A stretch of 64,000 nucleotides of DNA from Symsagittifera roscoffensis. Its lineage: Eukaryota; Xenacoelomorpha; Acoela; Convolutidae. Below, in pieces: positions 23,840-36,400 of this stretch. Numbering within the stretch: position 1 is the first letter of the stretch; each line of letters opens with the position of its first letter. Both the position numbers and the translations under genes were made by a program. The DNA lies in contig NC_087062.1 in the NCBI RefSeq assembly GCF_963678635.1, forward strand, positions 86,775,845 to 86,839,844, given 5' to 3'. The notes below the pieces were generated by a model that was not told the origin of the DNA, did no database searches, and saw only the letters and a list, made by a program, of their open reading frames with translations.

Positions 23840-25740
23840 GCTGGAACAATAGCATCAAATTAGGACTCAACTAGGCAAAAAAAAATAGCTTCACGTAAGC
23901 TTTAAACGTTTCGAACTTAGAAACATTGGTAAAAAAATAGGTGTATTTGAAAATCACTTTTTTTGAAATCGGAACTGATTCTGGATTAGATTGCATTTTC
24001 TTAGAGTGGAATTTTTTCAATTTTTCTGAAATGTTAAATGGTATTATCAATATTGCGTAATTTTACTGCCAACGAATTTTTTCAACGAATTGATGACGCA
24101 CCATATCAAAACTGCTTTTAAATTTAAACAATGTTTTCTTAATTAACTAAGTTTTTTTTTTTCAAATGACTTAATTTATTTTGATTTTTCAAATTTATTT
24201 TCTCAATGAGATGAAAAAAAAGGTTTTCTGTGAAATGAGAGAAATACAGAAAAACAGTTGTGCAGAAATATACAAAAAATTACTTGTTTGGTTTGATTAA
24301 AGTTTTTTCTTTCATGGCAACTTGAGCATTAGATTTGCATTCAACCCACACTTACTTCTATTTTGTCTTTGGAGCTGATATTTGCTAGATTTTTTTCACT
24401 TTTGCAGGGATTTTTTTTCTGATTGGAGCTTACATTACACAAAATAGTCTTCAGTTTTTGTAAAGTTTTTATCCGAGATAATGAAATTAGAGCTGACGAA
24501 CAAAACAAATGTTTTTTATTAAGCTTTTCAAAAACAGGATACCATCGACAAAGTTTACATTACGAAAAATACAAAAACAATTTCTGAAAATCAATTTTGC
24601 GAGTGTCTGAAAAACCCGTGTTGAATCAACTAATATATTAAAATTTTTAACAAAAATATTAAAATTATTGAACTATATTAATAGATACATAAATATCTTA
24701 CAATTATTGAAATTTCTGAAATATACTACTAAAAGTGTTACTGTGCAGACGGAAAATGTTGGGGGTGGGAGGTGTTGAATAACTAGTGTTTCAACAAGTA
24801 GATTAGTTTTTCTAGGTTACTCAGTAATATTTTTTTTGCATCAAAAATATCTTTAAGGCATTCATTTATACCAAATAGTGTAAAACTGCGTTCGAAAGTT
24901 TCGGTTTGCTGTTTTTTGTCACACTCCACCGGCCGACAACTTTCGTGGCTTCCAAAAATTTTAGCCAGTACCTTGTCAGATATTTGCTCTCAGTTTAACC
25001 TATCAACTATTGAGTCGCCCAGTAACAAACCGTAGTTTTCACCTTTTCTTGGAAAAACGAGTATTTTCTTGGTTCGTTGTTTTTATCTTGATTGATAAAA
25101 CTTTTCTTTTGATTATTATGATCTTGTTTTGTTTTCAGAAAATTATTTTTCTAATTTTTTTTTGAAGCTTTTTTTTTACAATTTCAAGTACAGAATCGAG
25201 AAATTTTGAATTTCCATTGTGTTAAAATGATCCAAATCGAAATTTTTTTGGCTTCTTTTTTCTTAGTTGATGCTGTCAAAATGTCAATAAATTTCCTTAA
25301 TCTATAAATGGCGTACTTGTAAAACTCACGTTTATCTTCATTGGTAAAATCAATAAAACTATTCGTTTTCTCAGGCAAAGAAAAACATTGAAATGAAACA
25401 CTAACTATGTAAGCAACTAGTCCACATAAAAAAGTATCAAAAACCAATTCAAAAATAACCAATTTTGAAGTATTTTGAGAAAGAAATTTTTGTTTCACGG
25501 GAAGTAAGAGACAAAAAGAACGGACAAACCTGAAAAAAAAATGAGAAGGACTCTCTTTCATCGACGGAGAAATTGACGAAAACCTGTTTTGCTGAGTTAG
25601 ATAAACAATTTGGGTCACCAAAAAATGGATCTTCCCGATCACCGATGGAACAAAAAGACAGTTAAACGACTATCGTGTGAGGGTTCTTGCACAACAATAG
25701 GTTACTTTTGATGATATCATTTTTTGCTATCTTGGTTTTG
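23840..25740. repeat. Diverged tandem unit, copy C
   Basis: Shares ATCCGAGATAATGAAATTAGA (about 24471) with copy B, a TTTGCTGTTTTTTGTCACACTCCACC block (about 24905) with A and B, TTGATTGATAAAACTT (about 25090), and an AACGGACAAACC to ATCGACGGAG block (about 25520-25570). It has less inserted material than B. The longest frame (25184-25642, minus) has patchy similarity to frames at 17573-17875 in copy A, so the unit may descend from something coding. Confidence 0.55.
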
Positions 25741-26049
25741 AGTAATTCCGTAGTTTGTTATTGAATTGTCAATACAATTTTAACGCTCTGAACAATTTAA
25801 CGCTAATAACAACCAAGTTTCCGCTGTTCCAATACAACCTGTTCCAATACAAGTAGACAAGTTTTTTTTTAAATTGTTCCTAAAAAAAATCAAAAACTTA
25901 ATGTTGTATAATTCTTCAACTTACAAAAAACCTCAAGGGCTTGAGAAAAGACGCCAAAAAATCCATTATTCATTTTTGACATAATTCAAAAACAAATAAA
26001 ATGGTGTCAGTTTTGTATAAAGTTTTCAGACTAGCCAGCTCGTAATCAG
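25741..26049. other. Non-coding AT-rich gap
   Basis: I see no gene or strong repeat here. It separates tandem copy C from the pol fragment on the minus strand. Confidence 0.4.
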
Positions 26050-28615
26050 AGTCTGAATCGTCGTCCCATGACTTCGCTCGATGCGCTACACTTCGCGTAG
26101 TTTTTTTTACTAGTGCCCGGCCCGGGCTCTTGTCCATTTTCTCCAGCTTCTTCCGCAGGCTGGTCGTTGTTGGAGGGCTAGACAGTTTCCGTCCCCCGTT
26201 TTTCGGCTACGCTGCTTTTTCTGAGTACAGAACCGTCGGTAAGCTTAATAGTATGTTTAGATTTGCCATACTACAGTTTGAACTTTTTTCGTTTTGAACC
26301 TGTTAATTCTTTCTTGTATTCGCTGCAATAAGAGTTCCGATTGTCGCTCCGGTTTCTTGTGCGACTTGTTTTTGCTATCTGCAGTTTCCCATCACCGGCG
26401 CCCCCTAACGCGACACCAAGCTTCCTTTCAGTTTAATGGAATGGTTCATAATCTCCTGGTCGTACTCGACGTCCGAGCGCATGTTCCAGTTTTTTTAGCG
26501 GGACGTGGCATATTCTGGCCCATTGGCTCGTCAGTGTCTAAACAAGCAGATTTTTGATTCAAGACTCGGTCCCAATTCAAGTTCTGAAGCGAACGCTTTT
26601 TAGTTTAATTACGTAGGACGGTAATTGCCTCCCGGTCATGATGTGCTTCGAATTTCGATATTTTTAACGTAGCATTAGGCGCAAAACGAAGGGCGCCAAG
26701 GGCCCTCTCAACCATTGTGTCTAGGTTCCCGTGGTTTTCCTCCTTCGCGTATGTTAGAACAAAATCTTAATACTCCCTATTTTCCGTTCGACTCACCCGG
26801 TGATCATTTGGTCCTTAACCGGGGAAAATACGATTTCGATTCCCTCGATGCTACAGAATTCTTCAACTACTTTTGAAGTACAACTTGACCCCTGATCCAA
26901 ATAAATTTTCCGATGGACACAATGCGTGTTAATGTAATTGGATATAAACTTTAGGACTTTGTCCAATTTATTGTTTTTACATATCATTGCTGATGGCCAC
27001 CGGGAAAACCGATCGACCGCTACCAACACGTCTTTGTCCGATTCGTTTAAATACTTGATAGGCCACAGAAATTTAGCTGAATGCATTCATTCGGTACCCT
27101 TGGCTCATATATTGTGTCTTGATCATTTTTCGGCATAGGTTTTTAGGTTTTACCTGCCGCTGTGCACATTGCACACTCCTCCGCGGCCGACACCAGGCTC
27201 CGATGAATATACGGTTACCAAATTCCCTCGATGCGTCAAACATACTGGCTTTCCCGTGATGATAGTAATGAATCCAGTCGATGACGGCTCGGTGTAACAG
27301 AATGGGAATGGCCATCCGTTCGTCCATACAGTGGCAACCGTCCCTCACATGGAGGTCATTGGCGTACTGTCCCATGTAGCCGCCCATGTCTCTTTGCACT
27401 AGCACGTTGCGTATAGCTTCTAAGTGTTTGTCCGTTTTCTAACTTGCCTCCACCAGTTTGAGGCTGAACAACTCGGGTAAGCAATCCTGTTTCTTCACAA
27501 CTTTGCAGTCTCTTGGAATCACATTCATTATAATGTTCTCAGGGTACACTGGCGGGTACATCTCTCCTGTAAACTTTGAAGGAATCGAAGTAATCGTGTT
27601 GGTCTTCGCCTCTACCAATCCTTTGGTTCTGGCTTCCAGGTTTGAATTCACCACCTCTATCTTCGAAGAGTTTTCACTGCTTGATGCGATATCTGGATAT
27701 TTGCGTAGAAGTTTGTTCAATTTCTTTAAGAGAGTAATCATTTTAGAAGATGTAAAATTAAACGGCTTACTTAGCTCGCACTCAGTGCGAACTCCAAGTG
27801 TTTTGTCGTTTTTACAATTCGAGTCCCTCGATTTGCAAATACAGGCGTTCTGAACGGCTGTCGTTTCGCCGCATGCATCCGGTCCAATTGATGCTTGTAT
27901 TTGCAAACTGCAAACTGATTGGCTGAAACAGGGATGAGTCGATTATCTCAGCCACTGTAAAAGTGTTATTGTGTCTACTTGTACCCGTAGTCAGCGAGTT
28001 TCACCCCGGCATATGTTCGATGATAAAATCAAATGGAATGATACGATCAATCCACAGGGTTAATCGAATAAACCTTGTCTGATTTTTCTTGTTGTTTGCG
28101 TTTAGTAATGTAGCAAGCGCTTTATGGTCGATTAACACCGTGAATTTACTCCCAAATTTATAGTTTTGAACATATTCTGCCCCCCCCCCAGCATTTCCAA
28201 CTCGTTTGTGGATTACTTTCTTTCCGTCGCGTTTAAATAACTTGAAGCAAACGAGATCGGTCGTCAACCCTCGGAACCTAGTTGCTCAAGCACCACCACT
28301 AGTCCATTATGGCTGGCATCGCATACAATACGAATATCCTTGTGAACTTCGAAGTGCTTCAGTTCAACTATATTTGCGACATATGTTTTGATAGCCTCAA
28401 ACACCAGTTGGCATTCTGCCAACCACACGAAATCGTTTTTCTTGCTGAGCAACGCCCGGAGCGGCGCTGACGTTTCCACGAGTGCCAGCAATTACTTTTG
28501 AAGGCTGTGTATTGAGACCATGAAAGATTTCAGTTGAGACAGTGTTGGTTGCATCTTGTGAATACGATCCGTTTTCCGAACTAGCGGAGTTAGAGATGGA
28601 AATTTCATTTACACA
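26050..28615 (-). pseudogene. Second Ty3/gypsy pol fragment: RT thumb, RNase H, integrase; broken
   Basis: Reading down the minus strand from 28615, RT thumb/connection comes first (QPTLSQLKSFM, then APLRALLSKKNDFVW at about 28470). RNase H follows (IRIVCDASHNGL; FTVLIDHKALATLL; FDFIIEHMPG, ending near 28001). The frame at 27906-27439 is a Cys/Lys-rich linker. The integrase zinc region lies at 27405-27073 (LHRAVIDWIHYYHHGKASM, then CAQRQVK with one Cys replaced), and the catalytic core at 27086-26793 (VLVAVDRFSRWPSAM, IYLDQGSSCTS). Degraded C-terminal sequence continues to about 26050. The RT palm is missing. Motifs differ from the element at 5-13 kb, so this is a separate lineage. Stops and frameshifts make it inactive. 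Confidence 0.85.
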
Positions 28616-28697
28616 AATTAAACTGATTTTAAAATGATGCAGAAACTTTCATGGGAGCTTCTTTGCACGACTGCTATTTTCAAATGAGTTCTGTGCG

Positions 28698-28960
28698 GTG
28701 TAAAATAGAGAGTTTAACTCTACGTTAAATCCTACTAGAAAGGTTACGACTGCATTAAAATTAATCATTCTTAGTGCGGGCGTAACTGATAACCCATAGA
28801 CTCTTATGATACCAAGCTGGTAGTCTATTATTTGTTATTGTTCCGTGCGATTATTTGATTATCAATCAGGCACATTGAGTAGCAGTACTTGAAAGTTAAT
28901 GAGTTTACCAAATGGGGTTATTTTTATAAATTTTGTCCGATTTTCCATCTACTTCAGTTT
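28698..28960. repeat. LTR-like direct repeat, copy 1
   Basis: About 250 bases matching 30091-30345 in the same orientation. Shared strings include CTAGAAAGGTTACGA, TATGATACCAAGCTGGTAG and GTTCCGTG. It abuts the 5' side of the minus-strand pol fragment, which suggests an LTR or a recombination scar. It does not show clean TG...CA ends. Confidence 0.6.
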
Positions 28961-30090
28961 TACTTCAGTTTTACCTCTCCTAGTGCATCCTCAAATAAAT
29001 TTCCGTTGCAAGCAAAGCCTTCAATTGTAGCTTTAGTTATTCTCCCGAGTAGTCCTTGCAGGTGTTAAATACTTAGAGGATAACTGATTGGTGTTTCTAT
29101 GATGAGAAAATTGAATCGACTATACCAGTCTGACCGTTTCGTTGTGTCTCCGTTAAATTTATTCAAGTTGGTTTTTGGCAGTGCATCGTAGAAACGAAAA
29201 CATTTAAAGTTGCCAAGGTTTGCATCAGAAACTGATGGCATCGGGTTTCCGCTAAGTTGATTGAAGATTCCGTTATCTGCGATCCCATTCGTGCTAAATC
29301 TTGAGTCTTGTCTTCGGTTTAGTCTTGTAGCTGACGCCTCATTTGTTGTATCTTCTCCTGACGTCTACTGTGTGTTGTTTTGTGTGCTCTGCTGCCTGTG
29401 AAATTGGGTTGGTGTAATTTTTCAAGTCGCTATCCAGAATCAAGTGATCATTGCTTGTGCCACTGCTGCTTGTTTGCATCGTTGAGGTAGTACATATTTC
29501 CGTTCTGCCCTTTCCATTGCTGTTTTCCTGTTTTCTTCGCTCAGACTAGAGTTCAGCTCCTTCTTCAGCTTCTTAATTGAGCTTTTGTGGTTTGAAGGCA
29601 TATCGGTGAATTATTCAAGAAGTTCCTTTTGAAATGCTGTCAGTAGTCAGTAGATTGTTTCCTCGAGAAGTGACAAGCTCTCAGGTGCCTCTTGTTGTTG
29701 TTGTTGTTATGCACCATCCAGTTCGTCTTGGTCCAAAGCTTCGACAAAATTGATTTTTTTTTGTTCCACGATATCCTTGTTCAAAACTTTTTAATTCTGT
29801 GCACAAGACTGTTTTAGAAGGCATGATACAAACGCGTAGTTTTGGGTTGTCTGATGTCACGGGTTCCAGTCGTTTGCTGTGTATCTCGGCGGATGATGTG
29901 GTGCTATGTTGTGTTTTTGTGTAGAACCATCTGTGTTCAAAGTCCTGTGGTTGTTGTTGTATTACAGTACTCTTTTAGAAGGCTCCAGATGTGAGTTTTG
30001 CTCATTTCCAGTTCTTGGGGGTTGCTCGTATCCAGTTCGCGGTGGGTTGGTCGTATCGAGTTGGTCTTCGTCGGGATCACCATTGTGCGA
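28961..30090 (-). pseudogene. Possible gag remnant between the LTR-like repeats
   Basis: Around 29600-29480 the minus strand reads a charged helical stretch (SSIKKLKKELNSSLSEE), compatible with a gag coiled coil. Stops break every frame. A TTG triplet run sits at about 29694-29711. Assignment rests on position between the two direct repeats and on composition, so it is weak. Confidence 0.3.
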
Positions 30091-30345
30091 GGGGGGAGAG
30101 TAGAGTGCTCAACTCTATGTTAAATCATTCTAGAAAGGTTACGATTGCACTAAAAGTAATCATCCTAGGTGCAGGCGTAACTGATGCCCTATAAGCCTCC
30201 TATGATACCAAGCTGGTAGCCTATTATTCCTAAATGTTCCGTGAGATTTTATTGATTACTAATCAGGTACGTTGAGTATCGATACTCAAATTTTAGTGAG
30301 CTTACCGAACGGGGTTCTTTATTCGTTGTATCAGTTTTTCTATCT
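30091..30345. repeat. LTR-like direct repeat, copy 2
   Basis: Partner of 28698-28960. The pair lies about 1.4 kb apart in direct orientation. In the minus-strand reading this would be the upstream LTR. Confidence 0.6.
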
Positions 30346-31791
30346 TTTTCAATCAAGAGAAAATAGGCGAAAGTCGAGCAATGCATGTGAATGAATTAAG
30401 ATTTCAATGGTTGGTTGTTTGCTCGGTTTTCTGGAGTTTTGACTTCTCAGTTTACCGCCACAACAAATCAATCAAAGCATTCATCTGTTAGTTATAGAAA
30501 ATGATTGGTTAGAAGTAAATAATTTACAATCAAGCTGAATAGAACAGATATAAAGTGTGAAACTCCCAGTGAAACTCACAATGGATCTCAAAAGAATCTT
30601 AAGGATCCCATGATTGGTTCGATGTTTATTGTGCAAACATTAGGTTGGTGTTGTGCAAGAAAAAAACAGAAAAGAGTAAAAAAAAAACAAATTTCATTAT
30701 TTTGCCTATAACTTAGCAGCATTAAGCTGAAAAAAATACAAAAAAGGCAAGTCCCTAGAACTTTATGTAGCTTGTATATAATGTAGTTATCAAGTACGCC
30801 ATGTTCAGAATTTTTTTCTACTTTTCTTTGAATTTCTTTGCAGGACAACTTGCTCAACTTGTTCAAGTCTTTTTATAGGAGATTATAATTATTTTCAAAA
30901 TGGAAAATATCTGTTTGATCTTTTCTCTTTTTTTGAAGATTGTGCACTCGATTTATAACATAATTAGTATGCTTGCTTTTCGGTTGTTTGCACTTATTTG
31001 CACTATTGCCTTCAATACTTTTTAAAAAGAACAAAAATTTTTGTTGGCTGTTTATAAAAAAAGGCTGTTTAGTTTTTAGACAAATTTGACGAATACAGCG
31101 AAAAGGGCGAACAAATTTTTGTCGAATTTTCTTCATGTTTTCTCATTATTTTCTTGTTTTCGTCCCCAAACAATAAATTTCGGTGGTAAATTTCATTTTT
31201 TTAAAATATCACCTTCAGTCTTACCAGATTTTGAAAATTTTGACTTTCCACAAATTTCTCAATAAATTTTCGAGTATCGAGAGTTTTTTTAAAATGTCGA
31301 ATAATTAAAAAAATCATTTAAATATATTATCGATTTCAAAACTCGTTTTGTGAGGAGCGAGTGAGAGAGAATCAAAATACAGGGTTCTTAATTTCATAGC
31401 ATGGCTTCTATGCCTTTCGGGGTAGCCCGTAATAGGGGGATCGAACGCTGTAAGCTCTGTTAGTTAATAATAAGTATTCAGTATTCGAAAATTTGATGGA
31501 AATCACTAACTTTTGAGGATCTTAACGGCTATTGATGAGTTGAAAATTTCGTAAGTCGCCCGCTTTCTTGTTTTTTTGTCTGTTACGCTGTTTTTTTGGG
31601 CAGTATGGTCAGATGACTAGTCTGAACTTGATTAGAGTTTCAAGCCCTCTTTTTTACAGGGTGGTCATACTCAAATTTTTTTTATAAAATGAAGCAAATT
31701 GCTGCTCTGACTGAGGTGCTCGGCTCATGCTTCGATCAAAACAGTCTAACGATGTCCGTTTTCGACTTTTTTCGACTTTACCGGACTTTTT
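30346..31791. other. No recognisable gene
   Basis: AT-rich sequence with two short unrecognised minus-strand frames at 30588-30866 and 30873-31136. They are Lys/Phe-rich and look like chance openings. The sequence at 30500-30530 resembles 62528-62560, so old repeat material extends here. Confidence 0.35.
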
Positions 31792-32379
31792 TTGATCTTG
31801 GTTGAACGTAAACGGAATGAATCTGTTTATTCGATAGCACTGGAACGTTCTAAATTTTATTTGATTCTAATTTTATATGAATATAACAAAAACATTGTTA
31901 CTTTTGAAGTAGTTGAATCCTGGTTAGTCCTATGTACTAATTTTAATGTCAACCTGCGTGACATTCAACTTAATATAAGAAATACACTTGATGTTTTAAG
32001 CCATGTTGCAAGAGCATGGGAATCTATTTGTAGCTTCAGGAGAATTTTCCCGCACAATAAGAACATAGCTGGCACAATCAATCGAGAACGAAGAAGCTGA
32101 AAAATCAGAATTTTGAGCCAAGATTTTGGAGATTTACCAAAGGCAGCAAAGATTTGCTCCAAATTGTTCAAATACCATTACGAGGCCAAAGTGTGCACTG
32201 GATTCGGTTGTAAAGCTTTGGGTCCAATAGCTTCGGTAGTAAAACTTGGACTGAAAGCAAAGGATTTATCAATCATTAAAATGATAGGAAAGTATTTAAT
32301 AAGAAACATTTGGACTAGCTACTTCGGTACAATGAACGCTGAATGTTCCGACCACAGCAAAAGATCGATTGCTAAATAA
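31792..32379 (+). pseudogene. Unrecognised 196-codon frame interrupted by one stop
   Basis: Two open stretches (31792-32100 and 32113-32379) lie in the same frame, separated by a single TGA at 32098. The first encodes a hydrophobic and acidic section and then DVLSHVARAWESICSF. The second encodes a basic section with KVCTGFGCKAL and several Leu/Lys-rich helices. The AW.S pattern recalls the end of pogo-type transposases, but that is too little to name it. It ends about 230 bases before the 3' end of the convergent GPCR gene. It may be a decayed transposase or simply a chance frame. Confidence 0.3.
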
Positions 32380-32606
32380 CCTATCAAATTGAGTTAGTTC
32401 GACTTTCGAGAAAGCAAAAAAGTTTTAAAATGCTATTACAATAAGCAAAAATATTGGATAAACAATGCCTTGATAGCTAAGATGTCAGAAGAATCAAATG
32501 GTTTCAGCTTTTGGTGACGTAGAGGCTATTCAGTTTTCTCAAAACATTTTTCCAACAAACTTGTGGTCGGAACAGATAATTACGATGACAGTAACTTGCA
32601 CTACAT

Positions 32607-33430
32607 TTAAAATTCGCTTAGATTGTGTATTTTCGAATCTTCCGATTTTATATTGGTCCTGACGATGTTTGGAATTGACGACGTTTGGAGTTGCGAGCGA
32701 ATAGGATTGCTTCTTAGCGATGATATGACAGGGCATGAATCACTGAAAACATCGAGTTTAGAATTTCGGGTCAATGATGGTTTCGATAAGCGGTCCACTG
32801 ACCGTAAACTCCTGTCTTCACTGAGTCGTAAGCAGCGACCTTCTTTCTCGTTTGCAGAACGACTTCTTGGACTGAAGGATCCCACTGTTTTAAAAAGTAC
32901 ACTTCGACATGCATTTCGGAATAAATTACTGGTTCCTAAGTAGACCAGGAATCCAATTGAGCTGTTGAGAACAACTGGGAGCTCCAAGCAGACTTCAACA
33001 GCATCAAGAATCCGTGGGTGCTCGGATTTTTTCAGCGACTGAGACCATGTTACAACGAAGATACAGAATCGCGCGAACAGCGAGAATGTCATTGCGAACA
33101 GCATAATTATCCTACCATTGATCATTTTAGAGTAATTTAAAGACGCTGAAACTCTCCTAGGAACAGATTGGACATCTTCTAACGTTAGTGTTTTGCTAGT
33201 TCTGGGAGACAGGAAAAACTGCACCACGCTCATGTCATCGTCTCCGGGTTGCGAATCGTTGCCTTTCGAGGTGGTACCAGGTTGATTTTCTGGGGCTGTT
33301 TTTAAGACTGCGTCCGAAGATTCGGATTCTTCTCGCTCGGCCAGCGAAGGTTTTGGACCCATTCTGACAAGCGCAGTAAGATTTTCCTCACTTTGAATTT
33401 TTTGATCGATAGGTGCGCAATTTAGATCGT
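32607..33430 (-). CDS. GPCR exon 3: intracellular loop 3, TM6, TM7 and C-terminal tail
   Basis: Acceptor CTATTTTAG precedes the exon in phase 1. The first part is a Ser/Asp-rich loop; then come TM6 (RIIMLFAMTFSLFARF), TM7 (VVLNSSIGFLVY), NLFRNACRSVLF as helix 8, and a tail rich in Ser and Arg that could be phosphorylated. It ends in a stop at 32607. Confidence 0.82.
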
Positions 33431-36400
33431 CTAAAATAGCATGCAATTATTTTACTTGAAAGATGTATTCGAGATTGTTCATAGGGTAATTTCAGATGGA
33501 GTACACCGACTGTTTGTCGCGCTATCTATTTTCAACCTGGTAGGTTCTTGTAACTAATTAGTCTAGTACTGATCTTAATTTTACTCTGAATTCTTGAACT
33601 CAATAAATCTATAGCAAAACGAGCAATTTTAACGTGAACACTTACTATTAGTTCAATAACCTCTTTACCAATTAAGTGTCTATTGGTGCCGAAAAAAATC
33701 TGATCAGTTGTTTCGTTGATCTCTTAAGATTTGGTAACGTAAAACAGTAGCAGATGGCGGATTCTTTGAAAAAATGTACCAACCAGAATCGAGGAGAAGG
33801 CAGGCTGCTTCTGGTTGTCTTCAACTTACTGCAACTGGAGCTTTAAATTTTTTAACTTTAGAAGATTGTATTATTTAGTGTTGTTTGCAGCAAAGCCTAA
33901 AGTGTTGAACTGTCTCAATTCAAAAAATTTCTAAGCTTCGAAATGGCCCAAGAAAGCTTACAAGCTTGAAATGACTTAATATACTTTTTTAAGTTGCAGC
34001 GTAACGTATCTAGAGGTAAATGGTATTACGGTTCTAATTGAGTTACTGACAGAAACCTTGAAAAAAGCACTCAAAATAGGTTTTTTTCTCACCTGAAGAA
34101 ATGTTGCCGTCTTTTTCTTTTGCTTGTTTCGGAAACTTTTGGCGATGATGGTTACTGTCACTTCTCGCGCTCTCAAGTCGTGTTCGTTTCAATTTGCAGC
34201 TACTCTGAAAATGAACCAGTGTATATTTTGAAGCAATAGCATGAATTTTTGCAAACAAAAGGCAAAACCCGGGTACCAAATTTGTCGTTTTTATCAATTT
34301 ACTTTATAACAAAAAAAGCACAGTTGATTTTTCTCACTCATAAAAAATCTGTCAACTAGACTTTTCTATTAACATCTCAAAATCCACTACAGTTACTCTG
34401 GTTTGAAGAAGCAGTTTGTGTGTTTTTGACGTGTCTCAAACAAACTCGTCCTGTTTGGACTTTTTAAATCGACATTAAGAGGCCAGCATTGGCATTTTGT
34501 GAATTTCCAGTAGATTCCGCAACAGGCCAAAATCATGTTTGTTGCGGAGTTACCAACATTGTTAATTTTCTTAGATTTTTTTTTATGTTTCGGAATCCAG
34601 AAACAAACAGCTAAAACACTGTACAGCTCACTCAAAATTGCTCCAAAAATAAGCGAATTTGCGGAAATTGCAACAATATTTGCGGAATGAGGAACAAGTA
34701 GTGGATTCCACAAACAAATATTAAAATATAGGTATAGTAAAATCGAGCTGTTGCGGAATCCGCAAATTTAAGCAGAATCCGCAAATTGTAAGCGGAATCA
34801 GCTTACTGTTTGCGGAATCCAGTAACATATATAGTAATATCATTAAATTACATTTTTAGATGACATCAAATCAACAGTTAAATCATTTACTAACAACAGT
34901 TGGATTTCACCAGCTAAATCACAAACACTGAAATAATGAACACCTTTTTGATCTGAAATACTGTAAAAATGAACACTTTTCCGATCCCAAATTCTAAAAG
35001 AACGAATGATGTTCTGATCTCACGTACTACAAGATTGAACACTTTTCGAATCTCAGATGCTGAAAAACTGGCGACAAACTGAGGTAAATTTGATTCATGG
35101 GTTATAATGTTAGATTATTAATAAAATTCATTTATTCTAAACACCTAAAGGGTGCATCGACAATTTTAGTTGATAATTGCAAACTCGTTATTAGATTATA
35201 CTACTAACAATAGGTGAACTCTTGTTTTTAAATAGTTGAATCCTTGTAGTTGATTCCTTGTTTTTGATAAAAAATGTAGCTTTAGTTAGTAATTGTTCAC
35301 GCAAGGACTGGTTCAGTTCAGAATAAAAAACAAAACTAAAATCCTCTAATGTTTATGAAGTCCGATCACTTTTGCGGAACCCAACTATACTTTGCAGAAA
35401 CCACTTAAGTTTGCGGAATCTGGAACAACTAGCTATTTTTGCTCGTCTTTTTACTAACGTTAAACTATCGCGCCCACAAAAATACGTTACAGTTATTAAA
35501 ACGCGGAATCCCCTGAGTTTTGTAAACTTACTTTTTTAAACTTGTTTAATAACTTGTCTCTGAAATCCAGAAGTATACAAACATAAAATTGTGCGCCTAT
35601 CCAGTGCGCAGTTTTGTCTCGTAATGGATAATTAGCATGACTGGGATATTTGATCAATTTAATCGTGTTTCTTTTCTTTTTTGATAATGATTTTTATCTC
35701 GCTTGATTTTTTTTTTCGTTTTTTGAAAATTGACCAAATGTTCTTTGAAATAAGGTCTTAAAAGTTCTTAAAAGTCCAGAACAGTTATTGTGGTTAAAGA
35801 AACTCTGACAACAACGTTTTTTTTTTCGAAAATCATATATATTATAAAAACAGCCTCGACTGAATTCACTTGTCATGTTTGGATTTTCTCTGATCAACTA
35901 GCTAATTGCTCATGTTGTCCAATTTTACTAAAAACCGACAAACATTCATATCTCGACTTGCTCAAATTTTGTCACTGCTCGAGGTATGTTTCAACCGTGC
36001 TCAAGTTATGATTCGACGGTGCTCCTGGTATGGTTTAGCGCTTTTCGAGATGTGTTTCGACCGTGGTCAATGTATTTTTTCAACCTGTTTGAGTTATTTT
36101 GTCGCTGTGATCAAGGTATATCTTGACTGTGCTTGCGGATGTTTTGACCGCGCTCGAAGTTCGTTTCGACCGTGCTCGAGGTATGAATCGAACGTGCTTG
36201 AGTTATATTTCAACAGTACTCGGGGTATGTTTCGACCCTGCTCCAGGTACGTTTGGATCGTGCTCAAGGTATGTTTAACCGTGCTCAAGGTATTTTTTCA
36301 ATCATGCTCGAGGTATGTTTTGACCATGCTCGAGGCATATTTCGACCGTTTTTGAGCTGTTTCGACCGTGATCGACCCTGTTCGGTCGTGCTCGAAGTAT

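Noticed and set aside
31400-31480. A possible tRNA gene (GTTCGATCC on the minus strand)
   Set aside because: The arms of a cloverleaf do not pair: no acceptor stem or anticodon stem could be drawn.
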